NCBI GenBank assembly: GCA_019686145.1
Contig: JADGHK010000014.1
Span: 1 to 15,335, forward strand
Origin: Bryobacteraceae bacterium
Lineage (GTDB): Bacteria > Acidobacteriota > Terriglobia > Bryobacterales > Bryobacteraceae
Direction: 5' to 3'
DNA length: 15,335 bases
How positions within the stretch are numbered: the first letter of the stretch is position 1; each line of letters starts with the position of its first letter. The notes below the pieces were generated by a model. It was not told the origin of the DNA and did not search any database. It was given only the letters and a program-made list of their open reading frames with translations. This document shows, one piece after another, positions 1 to 11,341 of this stretch. Both the position numbers and the translations under genes were made by a program.

Positions 1-2557
1 GCGCCGACCCGGCCTTCAGGCCGGACCAGCAGCGTGAAGCGCTCGGCGAATACCGAGTAAGTATTGATATCGCCGCGAGCGGTTAGCAGATACAGACCGG
101 AAGCCCGCAAAAAGCGGCTGAGCGAATCGGCATCGTGCAGCGCCAGGCTGTATTCGCGCCAGAGCGCCGGGTTCGCGGCGGGCAGCTCGCGGATAAGGTG
201 TTCGCGGGCGGCTTTATTAGCCGCGCGGCTGATGGCCAGGTCACGGCTTGAAAAGAACTCTTCCTGCTGAAGCTTGATACGTTCCCAGGGCGGATTACAG
301 AGGATCACATCGAACCCGCCGCGTGCGAACACCTCGGGGAATTCCAGCGGCCAGTGGAAGAACCGCACGCGGTCATCGATCTCGGCGACGAGGGCGGCCA
401 CCGGCGCGTAGGGCGGGCGTTGCTCCAAAGCGTTGAGCACGGCATCCGTCGTCGGGATGACCTTCTCCCGTAGGTTCTTCTCCGTGAGCTCGGCGAAGAA
501 CGCGGCGCACCACAGGTCGGCCGCCAGGCGGTCTGCCGCGTACTTGCGGTTGGCCCGCACCTGTTCCAAGATCGTCTTCTTCTTGCGGATCTGTTCGGGC
601 GTATCGTCCGGCAGCTCAAAGAGATCCTTGCGCGCGGCGGTAAGGTCAGTGACGTCCTGCGCGGGCGCGAAATCGAGCATCTGGAAGCCGACACCTTCGC
701 GTCTGTTCTGCCTCTTGATCTCCCTCGCGACTTCCCTGTCGTCTCCGGTGACAGGCTTGTAGGCGTCATCCGGGACGCCGTTCTTCAGGATTGCCAAGTC
801 TCGAACGCCGACCAGCGAATTGCCGCAGAGGATGCGGTGATCGAGGAAGCTCAGCGGCTTGCCCTCCGTGTGGCTTTCGAGCCACAGCGCAACCTTGCAC
901 AATTCGACGGCCAGAGGATTTCGGTCGACGCCGTAAATGCAATGGGATATCACGTCGCGCAGGGCCAGGCGGTACTCGCGCGGGCTGGGCTCTTCCTCGC
1001 CGCTGCGGATTTGGGCCAACTCCCGTGCCAACCGGCGGGCCGCGGCCAAAAGAAAGTGGCCGCTGCCGCAGGCCGGGTCGCATACGGCGATCTCAAGGAG
1101 AGCATTCTCCTTGTCCCTTGGCGTGCGTGCGCGGCTGAGGCGCTGTTGCATGACCGGCACCAGGGCGCTTTGAACGAGTTCGTCCACCAACTCCGGATGC
1201 GTATAATACGATCCGGTCGTCTTCCGCTGGGTGCCCTTGATGAGCGAGAATACCGTCCGGCCTTCTTCCTCGGTGAATACGGGCTGGAGGTCGAGCAGGC
1301 TCTCGTACACGCTGCCCAGCTCCTCAACATCGAGCGCCGAGTAGTTGATCCGGCGGGGCGCCGAGCGGCGGTCTTCGCGGTACATCGCGAGACTCCAGAG
1401 CGCGTTCAGGAAATCGGCGTTCGCGATGGTCGCGGAGTTCAAGTGGGGCGTCTTGGTCAGGTCGAACAGATCGCCATTGAGCGGCGGCACGTCCAGGATG
1501 CGGCCGAAGTCTTCGGTGTGGAACAGCCGGAACGTGGATTGCAGTCCGACCCACAGGTCCACGTGTTGGTTGCGGCCGTGGCGATTCTCGCAAAGACGGC
1601 GCAAGCGGCTGATACTGTACCGCTCGCGGTAGACGGCGTTTGCGGTCAGCAGGTTCCGCTCCTCAGTGACCATCAGGAAGAGAAGCCGGTACACCAGGCG
1701 CAGTAGTTCCTCGTACAGGGCTTGCGCTTTCAACTCGCCGCTTGCGACTGCCTGCCGAACATCCGCGTTTCGTGGATGCCGCAGCACGGCGTTCGCAAGG
1801 GCAGGGACAGCGCCTTCGACTCCTTCGCGAAGATGCTCGCGGACACGGCCGCCTTGCTCGATCGTTTGCTGATACCACTGTTCCAGGAGGCACGCATCCG
1901 GTTTCGCGTCGGGATGCGGGAGGCGCGAACGATGCAGCAACCGGAAGAACAGGGCAAAGTCGGCGAAATGCTCGCCGTTGAACATCGTTTCGAGATTGAA
2001 CTCGAGGTACGCCTGCCGGCGGATCAACTGGGAGTCGCGGAGCAGCCGCAGCGTGCGGCCATTCGTAACGATGCCCCAGAGATCCTCCGTGCGGTTCAGG
2101 TACTCCTGGACCAGAGAATGCGGCGCCAGGCGCGGGCGGCCGGACTCGGCGCGACGATCAAGCGATTGCCACGCCCCGACTACGTGAACCGGCGGCGAGC
2201 CTGACGCCGCATCGGCACGATGCGAAATGGCGAACGTCAGGCCATCGACCTCCGCGGCACGGTCCTGAAGCGTAAGGTCGTAGCCCAGGACATTGAACAA
2301 CGGAATCGCCCACTGCGCGCGGGTGAAGCTGACGCCGGTCTCGCCTTCTTGCGGTGTCTCGGCGCGGCGCCAGAAGCTCTGCCAAAAGCCGCGCGCATCG
2401 GACCAGGCGGCCGAGATCTGATCAATGAGATGGGTCTGATCCGTAAAGCCGAAGTCGCGGGGCTTTTGGCCGGCAGCCTTGCCTTCGGCAATATCATCAA
2501 TAATCTCCGCGGCCAGGAAGCCGCCTTCGATGCGGAGCGATGGGTACTTCGCCGACA

Positions 2558-2558
<1 letters not shown>
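1..2558 (-). CDS. Eco57I/PglX-like adenine-N6 DNA methyltransferase, C-terminus beyond window
   Basis: Open for 852 codons from an ATG at 2558 to the left edge, so the C-terminal part, probably including the target-recognition region, is missing. Seen: GSYYT at about residues 449-453, the SAM-binding motif I CDPACGSGHF at 493-502, and the catalytic motif IV NPPW at 755-758. The order motif I then motif IV and the NPPW sequence are those of gamma-type adenine-N6 methylases in the type IIG/Eco57I, BREX PglX and DISARM DrmMI group. About 450 residues precede the catalytic core, as is common in large stand-alone members of that group. The start is chosen because its A is shared with the last base of the upstream helicase stop (TAATG), implying translational coupling. 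Inferred role: methylating host DNA so that the helicase/nuclease partners spare it. A plain type IIG restriction-modification enzyme is possible but less likely given the two helicase partners. Confidence 0.9.
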
Positions 2559-5410
<2,852 letters not shown>

Positions 5411-5411
5411 A

Positions 5412-8400
5412 TTACGCGGTTGCCCCCATCTTGCCGAAACCGAACAGATCCGGATACGCAGCAATTTGCTGCTCCATGTCCTTGTCGTAGCGAATCACAA
5501 TGACGCGATATCCATGGTTGCGAAGGAGTTGGCGAACGGCTATATCCTTTTCTTTCTGCGCAGGGTCGTCGTGGACCGAGCCATCGCAAAAGATACAGGC
5601 GTGCTGGCCGTCGTAGTAGAAGTCAGGTATCGTATTGACTTCGGTCAGCGCCTTCTGGGCTTCGTCAGGCAGGTCCCGCCGCGTCTTGTATAAATGTTCA
5701 AGGAAACGCCTTTCCAGCTCGGATCGGCTGTCGGTCAGGCTCTTGAGCCACTGATAGTGAGCCTCGTAGTCCCTGCCGCCATGCCGCTTGGTCGTCGTAG
5801 AAGCGATGAGATCGAGAAGCAGGTCCCGAACGAGGTGGCGATCCAGTAACCAGTGATCCTGCTGGTTGCTGTACGAGAGGATGCACTCATAGCAGGCCTG
5901 AGTGCAGTCTGCGTTCTTGTCGGCGCCGGCGCCGTCAAAGTGCAGGCGGTCCAACGCCGCGGCCGCGACGGCCGCGAACAGGTTTGCTTCCTCGACCATG
6001 CGCCGCAAGATGCCCACACCGCCCTCGGCCGCTTCCCAATACAGAATCGCCCGGCGGTCGCCAGTCCCGATGCGCTCAGATGCGAGTTCCGATTCCTCAA
6101 TCTGGAAGTACTGTTCCATTCCTCGTTGCAGCGCGAACTGGAGCGACGCCACGGCGCGGTCATTTTGCTGGATTTCGGCCGGTGGGTAGACCAGTAGAAT
6201 ATTCTCCGTGTCGTTCACGAACAACCGCAACCTGGGGCAATCCTGATGGTTTGCAGGTTGTTGGTTGGCGGCTGCCGCAGAGGGATTGATCTCGCCATTC
6301 GCAAGATTCACGGTGAACCCGTCGGCCTGGCGTTTCCAGCCGTGATTGATGCGGTAGAGAGTCGCTTGTGGACCATAAACGGCGCGCATCAACGGCTGCG
6401 CCGGGTCCTTCCCGACTGTCGCTTCGACGGTTCGGGTCTGCCCACCAGCGCTGGCGAAGCGGAAGTGAGTGGACGTTTCGTACCCGCGCCGAACCCGCTC
6501 TTCCTCGTCGCATGTGATCCGTGAGCGGCGAATGGTGCGCGCGTCCGGCATTTCGAGCAGATTCACAAACAGGCTCGTGGAACCATCGAGCACGGTCTTG
6601 CAACCACTGCAGCGATCGTCCGTGCTGGCGTTGTAATAGCCGCAAACACTGCACAGCTTGGCTTGGGCACGCCGTGAGCCGAGCCCGCCAGGCGGAACCC
6701 AGAATCGATGGAGCTGATACTTGGCGCCTTCGTGGTAAATGAGATTGCCTGGGCCGAATTCGGTGATCGCAAGGAATCGCGCTCGGCTAATGAACTCGCC
6801 TTCTTCGCGCGGGATATATACGCGGATCGGCAGGCGCGGGAAGTTGTATCCGGGAAGGAAGCCCTCGCTGGCCAGGTAGCGATACGGGTAAAAATCCGAC
6901 TCCTGCCGCGTAGTTCCGATATTCGTCAACAGGTTTCGCTGCCGCTTGGCTTCCTCGACCTTCTGGCGAGCCTCTGCCTGGACCTTCGGGTCAAGCGCAG
7001 TAGCCTCCTGCTGCTGCGCATCGCGGAGCTGCTTGGTAGCCGCTTGGAAGAGTTGGCGCCAGCGATCAAACGCCCGGTCGAACGCATTAGCAGCGTGCCG
7101 GATCGTGTCTTCCAGCCAGTCGGGCCGGTACCATGCTGCGTCAGCAAGATCGGCGCTGCACAGATCAAGGATTCGCCGCCCCTCGGCAATGCACTCGGCC
7201 AGCCGAGCCTCTGAGAGCTGAATTTGGGCCTTGACGTTCTCCTTTAGGGGCAAGTCTTCCCGCTGCAAGTCGAGTAGTTCGTCCATGGACCGCTCGATCT
7301 TGAGGTTCACCTTCGCGAACCAGACGGCGTGCATGTGGGCCCGAACCATGTCCTCGTTTGACAGGTCGATCCGGGGTGGTCGCACGGAGCCGGCCACAAT
7401 TTCCTCACGGCGTCGGAAGAAGTATTGATCGTGGCCGCTCAACGCCGAGCAGTAGGTCAGGATGAGGGCAGGATCGCCCTTCCGCCCCGCGCGGCCACTG
7501 CGCTGCGCATAGCTCGCGGGTGAAGGCGGAACATTGCGCAGATGGACGAGTTGCAGGTCGCTGATGTCGATGCCCAGCTCCATCGTGGGCGAGCAGAACA
7601 GGACCTTGAGGTCGCCCTCTCGGAAACGCCGTTCGCGCTCCTCGCGGTTTTCGTATTTGACCTGGGCGGTGTGCTCAAGGCCCTCCACGTCGCGCAGGGA
7701 GTGCGCGCGGTGTTGGTACATCTCGCGGAAGTACTCGTTGGCGGCCTGCTGGACCTTGATGAAAATGTCACTCGCAGCCCGGCGCGAGTAGATAGGATCG
7801 GGTGGCGGCGGCTCGCCTGTGCCCTTCTTCCAAACCAGAACCGCCGATTGCAACTGGACGAACTCGACTCCGCGCTCCGTATCGCGTCGAAGCAACCCCT
7901 GATTAACCAGCACCGAGACGAGCTTACGAATGAACTCGTCATAGTGCCCGATGTCCAGCTTCCGTCGGAGATAGCGGCCAACGAGACTTCGTGCACCGAG
8001 ACTGATCCCGGGCAGACGCCCCGCGGCCTGGCCGGGAAGAATCAGCCGGTCCGCGCAGCGCAACTGCTCTTCGGGGTCGAAGCACCAACGCTCGTTGATG
8101 ACCTCATTCACGCGCCGGCGAAGCTGTTGCTGATAAACCTCGTGGAGGCTCGCCGCGTGGATAGCTAGCTTCTTTCTCGCAAAGTCGAGTAAGGGGGTGA
8201 GTAGGTTGATCCGCTCCTGTTTGGTAAGGGCCGCCATTTCAAGCAGACCGGCCCACAAATCGTCACGCTCGGCGCAGGTTTCCAGGCCGTCGTATTCGAC
8301 CCGCAGAAGCCCGCACTGCTCCAGATTCGGGTGAACCACGCGCCAGGCGCGGCGCAGGTCTTCGTAAATACGGTACTCCACCAGGTCGCGGAATGCCTTC

Positions 8401-10481
8401 CAGGTTGTGGCAGCCAGCGCGGAGTGCGGGTCAAGCTGCGGGTTTTGGGCGATGTCGCTAAGCTTCAGCCCAAGCGAGGCCACTGTCTTGTCGGCAATTT
8501 CGTGGTGGCGAAGTTCACCATGCTGTTTCAGCGCGTCATAGATCGCGGCGCGCAACAGAGAAACCAGAACGAAATCGTTGAAGTGGCCGGCCTGGAGCGA
8601 AGCGTCCTGGCGGTTGTCGGTGAAGCTCAACAGCTTGCGAGCAGGGCCGGTGATGCCGGCCTTTCCCGCATGGTCGAGCGCGGAGATGCCCAACGTGGTG
8701 GTTGCCGAGCTGCGGCCCTCATTCGACAAGCCGGTCAACTTCCGAAAGTCCCTGTCCCGGAGCGTGTAGTATTCGCCACAGGACTGGCAGATGAGGAATG
8801 GGCTGTCCTGGAAATATACCCTGACAGAGTGCGGACTGGGTTGCTGAAGCACGGCGCCGTCAGGCTGGACGTGAAGCGAGCGGGGGACTCGGTTGCGATA
8901 GTTCTGGCGAACCTTGCCATTAGCTTCTAGCCACTCGGGCGGCAGATCATCATTCGACCAGTCGAAGGGCTCGGACGGAGGCAGCATCAGGTAGCCGCGG
9001 CGGCCGTCCTGGTTCCCATCCTCGAACGCGGTCTCCGTCCACGGGCTCATCACGTTCTGCGATTCGTCATACTTGACCCTGTAGTACTCCTGCCCGCACA
9101 CTCGGCAGAAAAGCATAGGGTACAGGAGACGCTTGAATCCGTCCGGCGAAGGAGGCGCGTAATACTGCCCATCCAGCGTCAAGAAGCGGCTTGCCCGGCC
9201 CTCAATCGTACCGTAGACGGCGCGCCCTTGCGATATGAACTGATGAAGCTTGAAGGCGAATGCAGTGCTTCCTCCATCCTGTTTGATCCTGCTGCCGGCC
9301 AGAAAGAGTTGCCGGAGCTTCTGTTCGGCGGCGTCGACGGGGGCGTTCACCGTTTCCGAGAGAGCCGAGGCCAAGCGGCTAAGGCTTTGCGGGACTTTCC
9401 GGCGGAAAACACCCTCCGCGTCCTTTTCAATGCCCACGGTCGACTCCACCCATGATGCGAGAGGAGTGGCGAGCAGTTCGGATGCGTTTTGTGGAAGCGG
9501 CGCTTCAATAGATTTACGAAGCTCGTCTGCGGTGACCGGCTCGGTATAGTTCGAAACCGGAACCAGAGTCTCTTCGATCACATTGGACTCGGCAATGGAA
9601 GTCCCAAATAGCTTGCCGGCAAAATTGCCTACGGCCGTCCGGCGTTCAACCCCTGTCACAGATCTGTGGGCGACCATCGTTGCGCTGGTGCCGATGTGCA
9701 GCAGATCAGGGTTGCCGCAACGCTCCTTCAGGCGCCGAACCAACATGGCCACATCTGCGCCTTGCCGTCCGCGGTACATATGCAGTTCGTCGAGAACCAG
9801 AAACTGGAGGCCTGATGTGGCTTTGTCCACGAAGGCTGACTCTTGCGGCCGCAAGAGCATCATCTCCAGCATCATGAAGTTGGTGAGCAGAATGTGTGGA
9901 CGCTCCTGCTGGATGCGAATCTTCGCGGTCTCGTCCTCTTGACCGGTGTATTTTTCGAACCGCACGGGCATCGGTTGCCCCGTTCGCGCTTGATAGGCCT
10001 GCCGGAGCATAGAAAGAGACTCGAATTGCGAGTTCACCAATGCGTTCATCGGGTAGATGACAATAGCCCATACCTTGTGGTCCTTGGTGTTCGCGCGGAG
10101 TATGGCGTCGAAGATCGGGATAAAGTATGTGAGGCTCTTGCCCGAGCCGGTCCCGCTGGTCACGACGTATGACTGCTTTTTGGAGGCCCGACTAATTGCG
10201 TCGCACTGATGCTTATAGAGCCGGATTGGCACCCCGTCCGATGTACGAAATATACTTGCCGTTGCCGCGGTGAGCGTCCCCGCAGCAGCGAGATCATCAA
10301 CGGACTGAGCAAGCTGGTAAGAGGGGTTCAGTTGCAAGAGCGCATCCGGCCAGAATACGTTCTCCTGGAGCAGTTTCGTCTCGACAAACTGACGAATCCG
10401 ATCGTCGGCAATCGACAGAAAGCTCTGGACATAGCGCTGGTAGTCCTGTACCACGCTAGCGTGGAGATCAAAGATGCTCAT
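5412..10481 (-). CDS. DEAD/DEAH helicase with DUF1998 region and C-terminal Vsr-like nuclease domain
   Basis: About 1689 residues from the ATG at 10481 (an in-frame TTG at 10496 is the only other start; neither has a clear Shine-Dalgarno). Seen in order: Walker A TSGTGSGKS at about 108-116, Walker B DELH at 231-234, SAT at 266-268, two separated CxxC pairs near 459-462 and 565-568, motif V CSPTMELGIDISDL from 963, motif VI QRSGRAGRKG at 993-1002, a predicted coiled coil near 1140-1190, the family signature YRYLASEGFLPGYNFP from 1200, a CxxC...CxxC zinc cluster at 1277-1294, and a DUF1998-type C..C..C cluster at 1526-1533. The last ~75 residues match the Vsr fold: PDF at 1619-1621, IFCDGSVH at 1630-1637, then a GYRVIVIRY strand. 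It resembles MrfA/YprA-type helicases and looks like DISARM DrmA and DrmB functions in one chain plus a nuclease. First gene of the operon; likely unwinds and perhaps cuts foreign DNA. Confidence 0.9.
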   Translation of the reverse strand: MSIFDLHASVVQDYQRYVQSFLSIADDRIRQFVETKLLQENVFWPDALLQLNPSYQLAQSVDDLAAAGTLTAATASIFRTSDGVPIRLYKHQCDAISRASKKQSYVVTSGTGSGKSLTYFIPIFDAILRANTKDHKVWAIVIYPMNALVNSQFESLSMLRQAYQARTGQPMPVRFEKYTGQEDETAKIRIQQERPHILLTNFMMLEMMLLRPQESAFVDKATSGLQFLVLDELHMYRGRQGADVAMLVRRLKERCGNPDLLHIGTSATMVAHRSVTGVERRTAVGNFAGKLFGTSIAESNVIEETLVPVSNYTEPVTADELRKSIEAPLPQNASELLATPLASWVESTVGIEKDAEGVFRRKVPQSLSRLASALSETVNAPVDAAEQKLRQLFLAGSRIKQDGGSTAFAFKLHQFISQGRAVYGTIEGRASRFLTLDGQYYAPPSPDGFKRLLYPMLFCRVCGQEYYRVKYDESQNVMSPWTETAFEDGNQDGRRGYLMLPPSEPFDWSNDDLPPEWLEANGKVRQNYRNRVPRSLHVQPDGAVLQQPSPHSVRVYFQDSPFLICQSCGEYYTLRDRDFRKLTGLSNEGRSSATTTLGISALDHAGKAGITGPARKLLSFTDNRQDASLQAGHFNDFVLVSLLRAAIYDALKQHGELRHHEIADKTVASLGLKLSDIAQNPQLDPHSALAATTWKAFRDLVEYRIYEDLRRAWRVVHPNLEQCGLLRVEYDGLETCAERDDLWAGLLEMAALTKQERINLLTPLLDFARKKLAIHAASLHEVYQQQLRRRVNEVINERWCFDPEEQLRCADRLILPGQAAGRLPGISLGARSLVGRYLRRKLDIGHYDEFIRKLVSVLVNQGLLRRDTERGVEFVQLQSAVLVWKKGTGEPPPPDPIYSRRAASDIFIKVQQAANEYFREMYQHRAHSLRDVEGLEHTAQVKYENREERERRFREGDLKVLFCSPTMELGIDISDLQLVHLRNVPPSPASYAQRSGRAGRKGDPALILTYCSALSGHDQYFFRRREEIVAGSVRPPRIDLSNEDMVRAHMHAVWFAKVNLKIERSMDELLDLQREDLPLKENVKAQIQLSEARLAECIAEGRRILDLCSADLADAAWYRPDWLEDTIRHAANAFDRAFDRWRQLFQAATKQLRDAQQQEATALDPKVQAEARQKVEEAKRQRNLLTNIGTTRQESDFYPYRYLASEGFLPGYNFPRLPIRVYIPREEGEFISRARFLAITEFGPGNLIYHEGAKYQLHRFWVPPGGLGSRRAQAKLCSVCGYYNASTDDRCSGCKTVLDGSTSLFVNLLEMPDARTIRRSRITCDEEERVRRGYETSTHFRFASAGGQTRTVEATVGKDPAQPLMRAVYGPQATLYRINHGWKRQADGFTVNLANGEINPSAAAANQQPANHQDCPRLRLFVNDTENILLVYPPAEIQQNDRAVASLQFALQRGMEQYFQIEESELASERIGTGDRRAILYWEAAEGGVGILRRMVEEANLFAAVAAAALDRLHFDGAGADKNADCTQACYECILSYSNQQDHWLLDRHLVRDLLLDLIASTTTKRHGGRDYEAHYQWLKSLTDSRSELERRFLEHLYKTRRDLPDEAQKALTEVNTIPDFYYDGQHACIFCDGSVHDDPAQKEKDIAVRQLLRNHGYRVIVIRYDKDMEQQIAAYPDLFGFGKMGATA

Positions 10482-10521
10482 GGCTGAAATGAACAATTAT
10501 TCTATATCGTGAGCGTTCGTA
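10482..10521 (-). promoter_or_regulatory. Leader and probable promoter zone of the defence operon
   Basis: The 40 bases upstream of the helicase ATG are AT-rich against a GC-rich background. On the minus strand they contain GATATAGAATAATT, which offers a TATAGA or TAGAAT -10-like hexamer; a TTCAAG -35-like hexamer lies 19 bases upstream of TATAGA, inside the inverted repeat at 10522-10542. The spacing is loose, so the exact promoter is uncertain. No purine-rich ribosome binding site is visible before the ATG, suggesting a short or weakly translated leader. Confidence 0.35.
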
Positions 10522-10542
10522 CAGCCTTGAACAGCAAGGCTG
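10522..10542. repeat. Perfect 8-bp inverted repeat upstream of the defence operon
   Basis: CAGCCTTG, five bases (AACAG), then CAAGGCTG. It lies 41 bp upstream of the first ATG of the operon and overlaps the region where the -35 element would be, which is the usual place for a repressor operator. There is no T-run on either side, so it does not look like an intrinsic terminator. No regulator gene is visible in the window. Confidence 0.5.
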
Positions 10543-10841
10543 AAGTTGGGCAGACGCGAGGGTCGCATAATCAGGCCTTGGATGGGCTGATACCGTGACA
10601 CGGCGGCCCCGAGGTCACTTCCTTCCCCGAAGGAATGCCGGCAGGCCGATTAGCCGTTCAAAGAGCGGAACCGAGGGGAACTGGGATGCGCTGGAGGAAT
10701 GCTCCGGCTTCTGCGCCGCGGATCAGCGCCGCGCTTAGGTAGCACGGACTATGGGTGGGCGACGGGTCGCTGACCGCGAGGTGCTCACCCCGAAGCGCCG
10801 GAGTCGCCGCATCGTTTTTGGTGTCGCGAACTTGTTGGGAA
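10543..10841. other. Intergenic region, no gene seen
   Basis: About 300 GC-rich bases between the operon promoter and the tRNA fragment. I see no ORF with a credible start and composition, no RNA gene and no clear terminator. By the orientation of the tRNA fragment this stretch should lie immediately downstream of the original tRNA-Gly gene, on the chromosome side of the element. Confidence 0.5.
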
Positions 10842-10886
<45 letters not shown>

Positions 10887-10896
10887 TTCGTGACTC

Positions 10897-10911
10897 ACTT
10901 GATTCTCAAGT
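10897..10911. repeat. Short inverted repeat beside the att fragment
   Basis: ACTTGA, TTC, TCAAGT: a 6-bp inverted repeat starting 11 bases inside the element from the end of tRNA identity. Its position suits a recombinase-associated site, but it is short enough to be chance. Confidence 0.3.
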
Positions 10912-10982
10912 ACTTTCCGGTCTAGTCCAGTCTTGTTCGGTCCATGTAGTTTCAACCAGTTCCATCGGCAAGCCCGTCCGCA

Positions 10983-10998
10983 TGTCGTACTGTCGTAC
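10983..10998. repeat. Tandem direct repeat TGTCGTAC x2
   Basis: Two exact adjacent copies of TGTCGTAC about 100 bp inside the element from the att fragment. Arm-type binding sites of tyrosine integrases or excisionases are often short direct repeats at such a distance; this role is inference. Confidence 0.35.
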
Positions 10999-11013
10999 AA
11001 CCTGACCGCCTCG

Positions 11014-11045
11014 CAAAAGAAAAGCCCTGCTGGCCGGCAGGGCTT
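11014..11045 (-). terminator. Intrinsic terminator facing the att site
   Basis: A perfect 9-bp stem (AAGCCCTGC at 11022-11030 with GCAGGGCTT at 11037-11045) and a 6-base loop. On the minus strand the stem is followed by a TTTTCTTTT tract, so it would stop transcription running leftwards toward the att fragment and the defence operon. On the plus strand there is no T-run after the stem. No minus-strand gene to the right is visible, so it may insulate the element or end an unrecognised RNA. Confidence 0.7.
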
Positions 11046-11062
11046 GATTGTGAGGTGGAAAT

Positions 11063-11341
11063 ATGTCGGTAGCGGCCGACGCCCCTACGGTACACCATGA
11101 TCATCAGCGCGCGCAACGGTCTTTTCTGGAAGCCGCAGCCGAACAGGTAGTCCTGGACTACTTGCAGGCGCCTCCCCGTCGTCAGGGCGTGACGCTCAAG
11201 ACGCTCTGTTTCAACGTCCTGCCTGCCAACCGCAACCTGCTCCTCAAGAGCATTGAGGCACTCGCTAAGCGTGGATTGATCCAGCTTCGACCGTCTGCGG
11301 GCGACATTCTCGTGCGCATTGCCCAGGAGGTGCGGCAATGA
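11063..11341 (+). CDS. Small predicted winged-helix-like protein coupled to the primase
   Basis: 92 residues. ATG at 11063 with GAGGTGG at 11052-11058 as ribosome binding site. The central part (about residues 28-80) reads as helices followed by NRNLLLKSIEALAKRGLIQL and a short strand, a pattern like a winged-helix recognition segment, but no family is recognised. Its TGA overlaps the ATG of the primase by four bases (ATGA), so the two are translationally coupled. A role as a replication accessory or regulator of the primase is inferred from position only. Confidence 0.65.
   Translation: MSVAADAPTVHHDHQRAQRSFLEAAAEQVVLDYLQAPPRRQGVTLKTLCFNVLPANRNLLLKSIEALAKRGLIQLRPSAGDILVRIAQEVRQ

Noticed and set aside
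837..1706. 289-residue plus-strand ORF
   Set aside because: Antisense to the methylase core including motif I; no recognisable domain.
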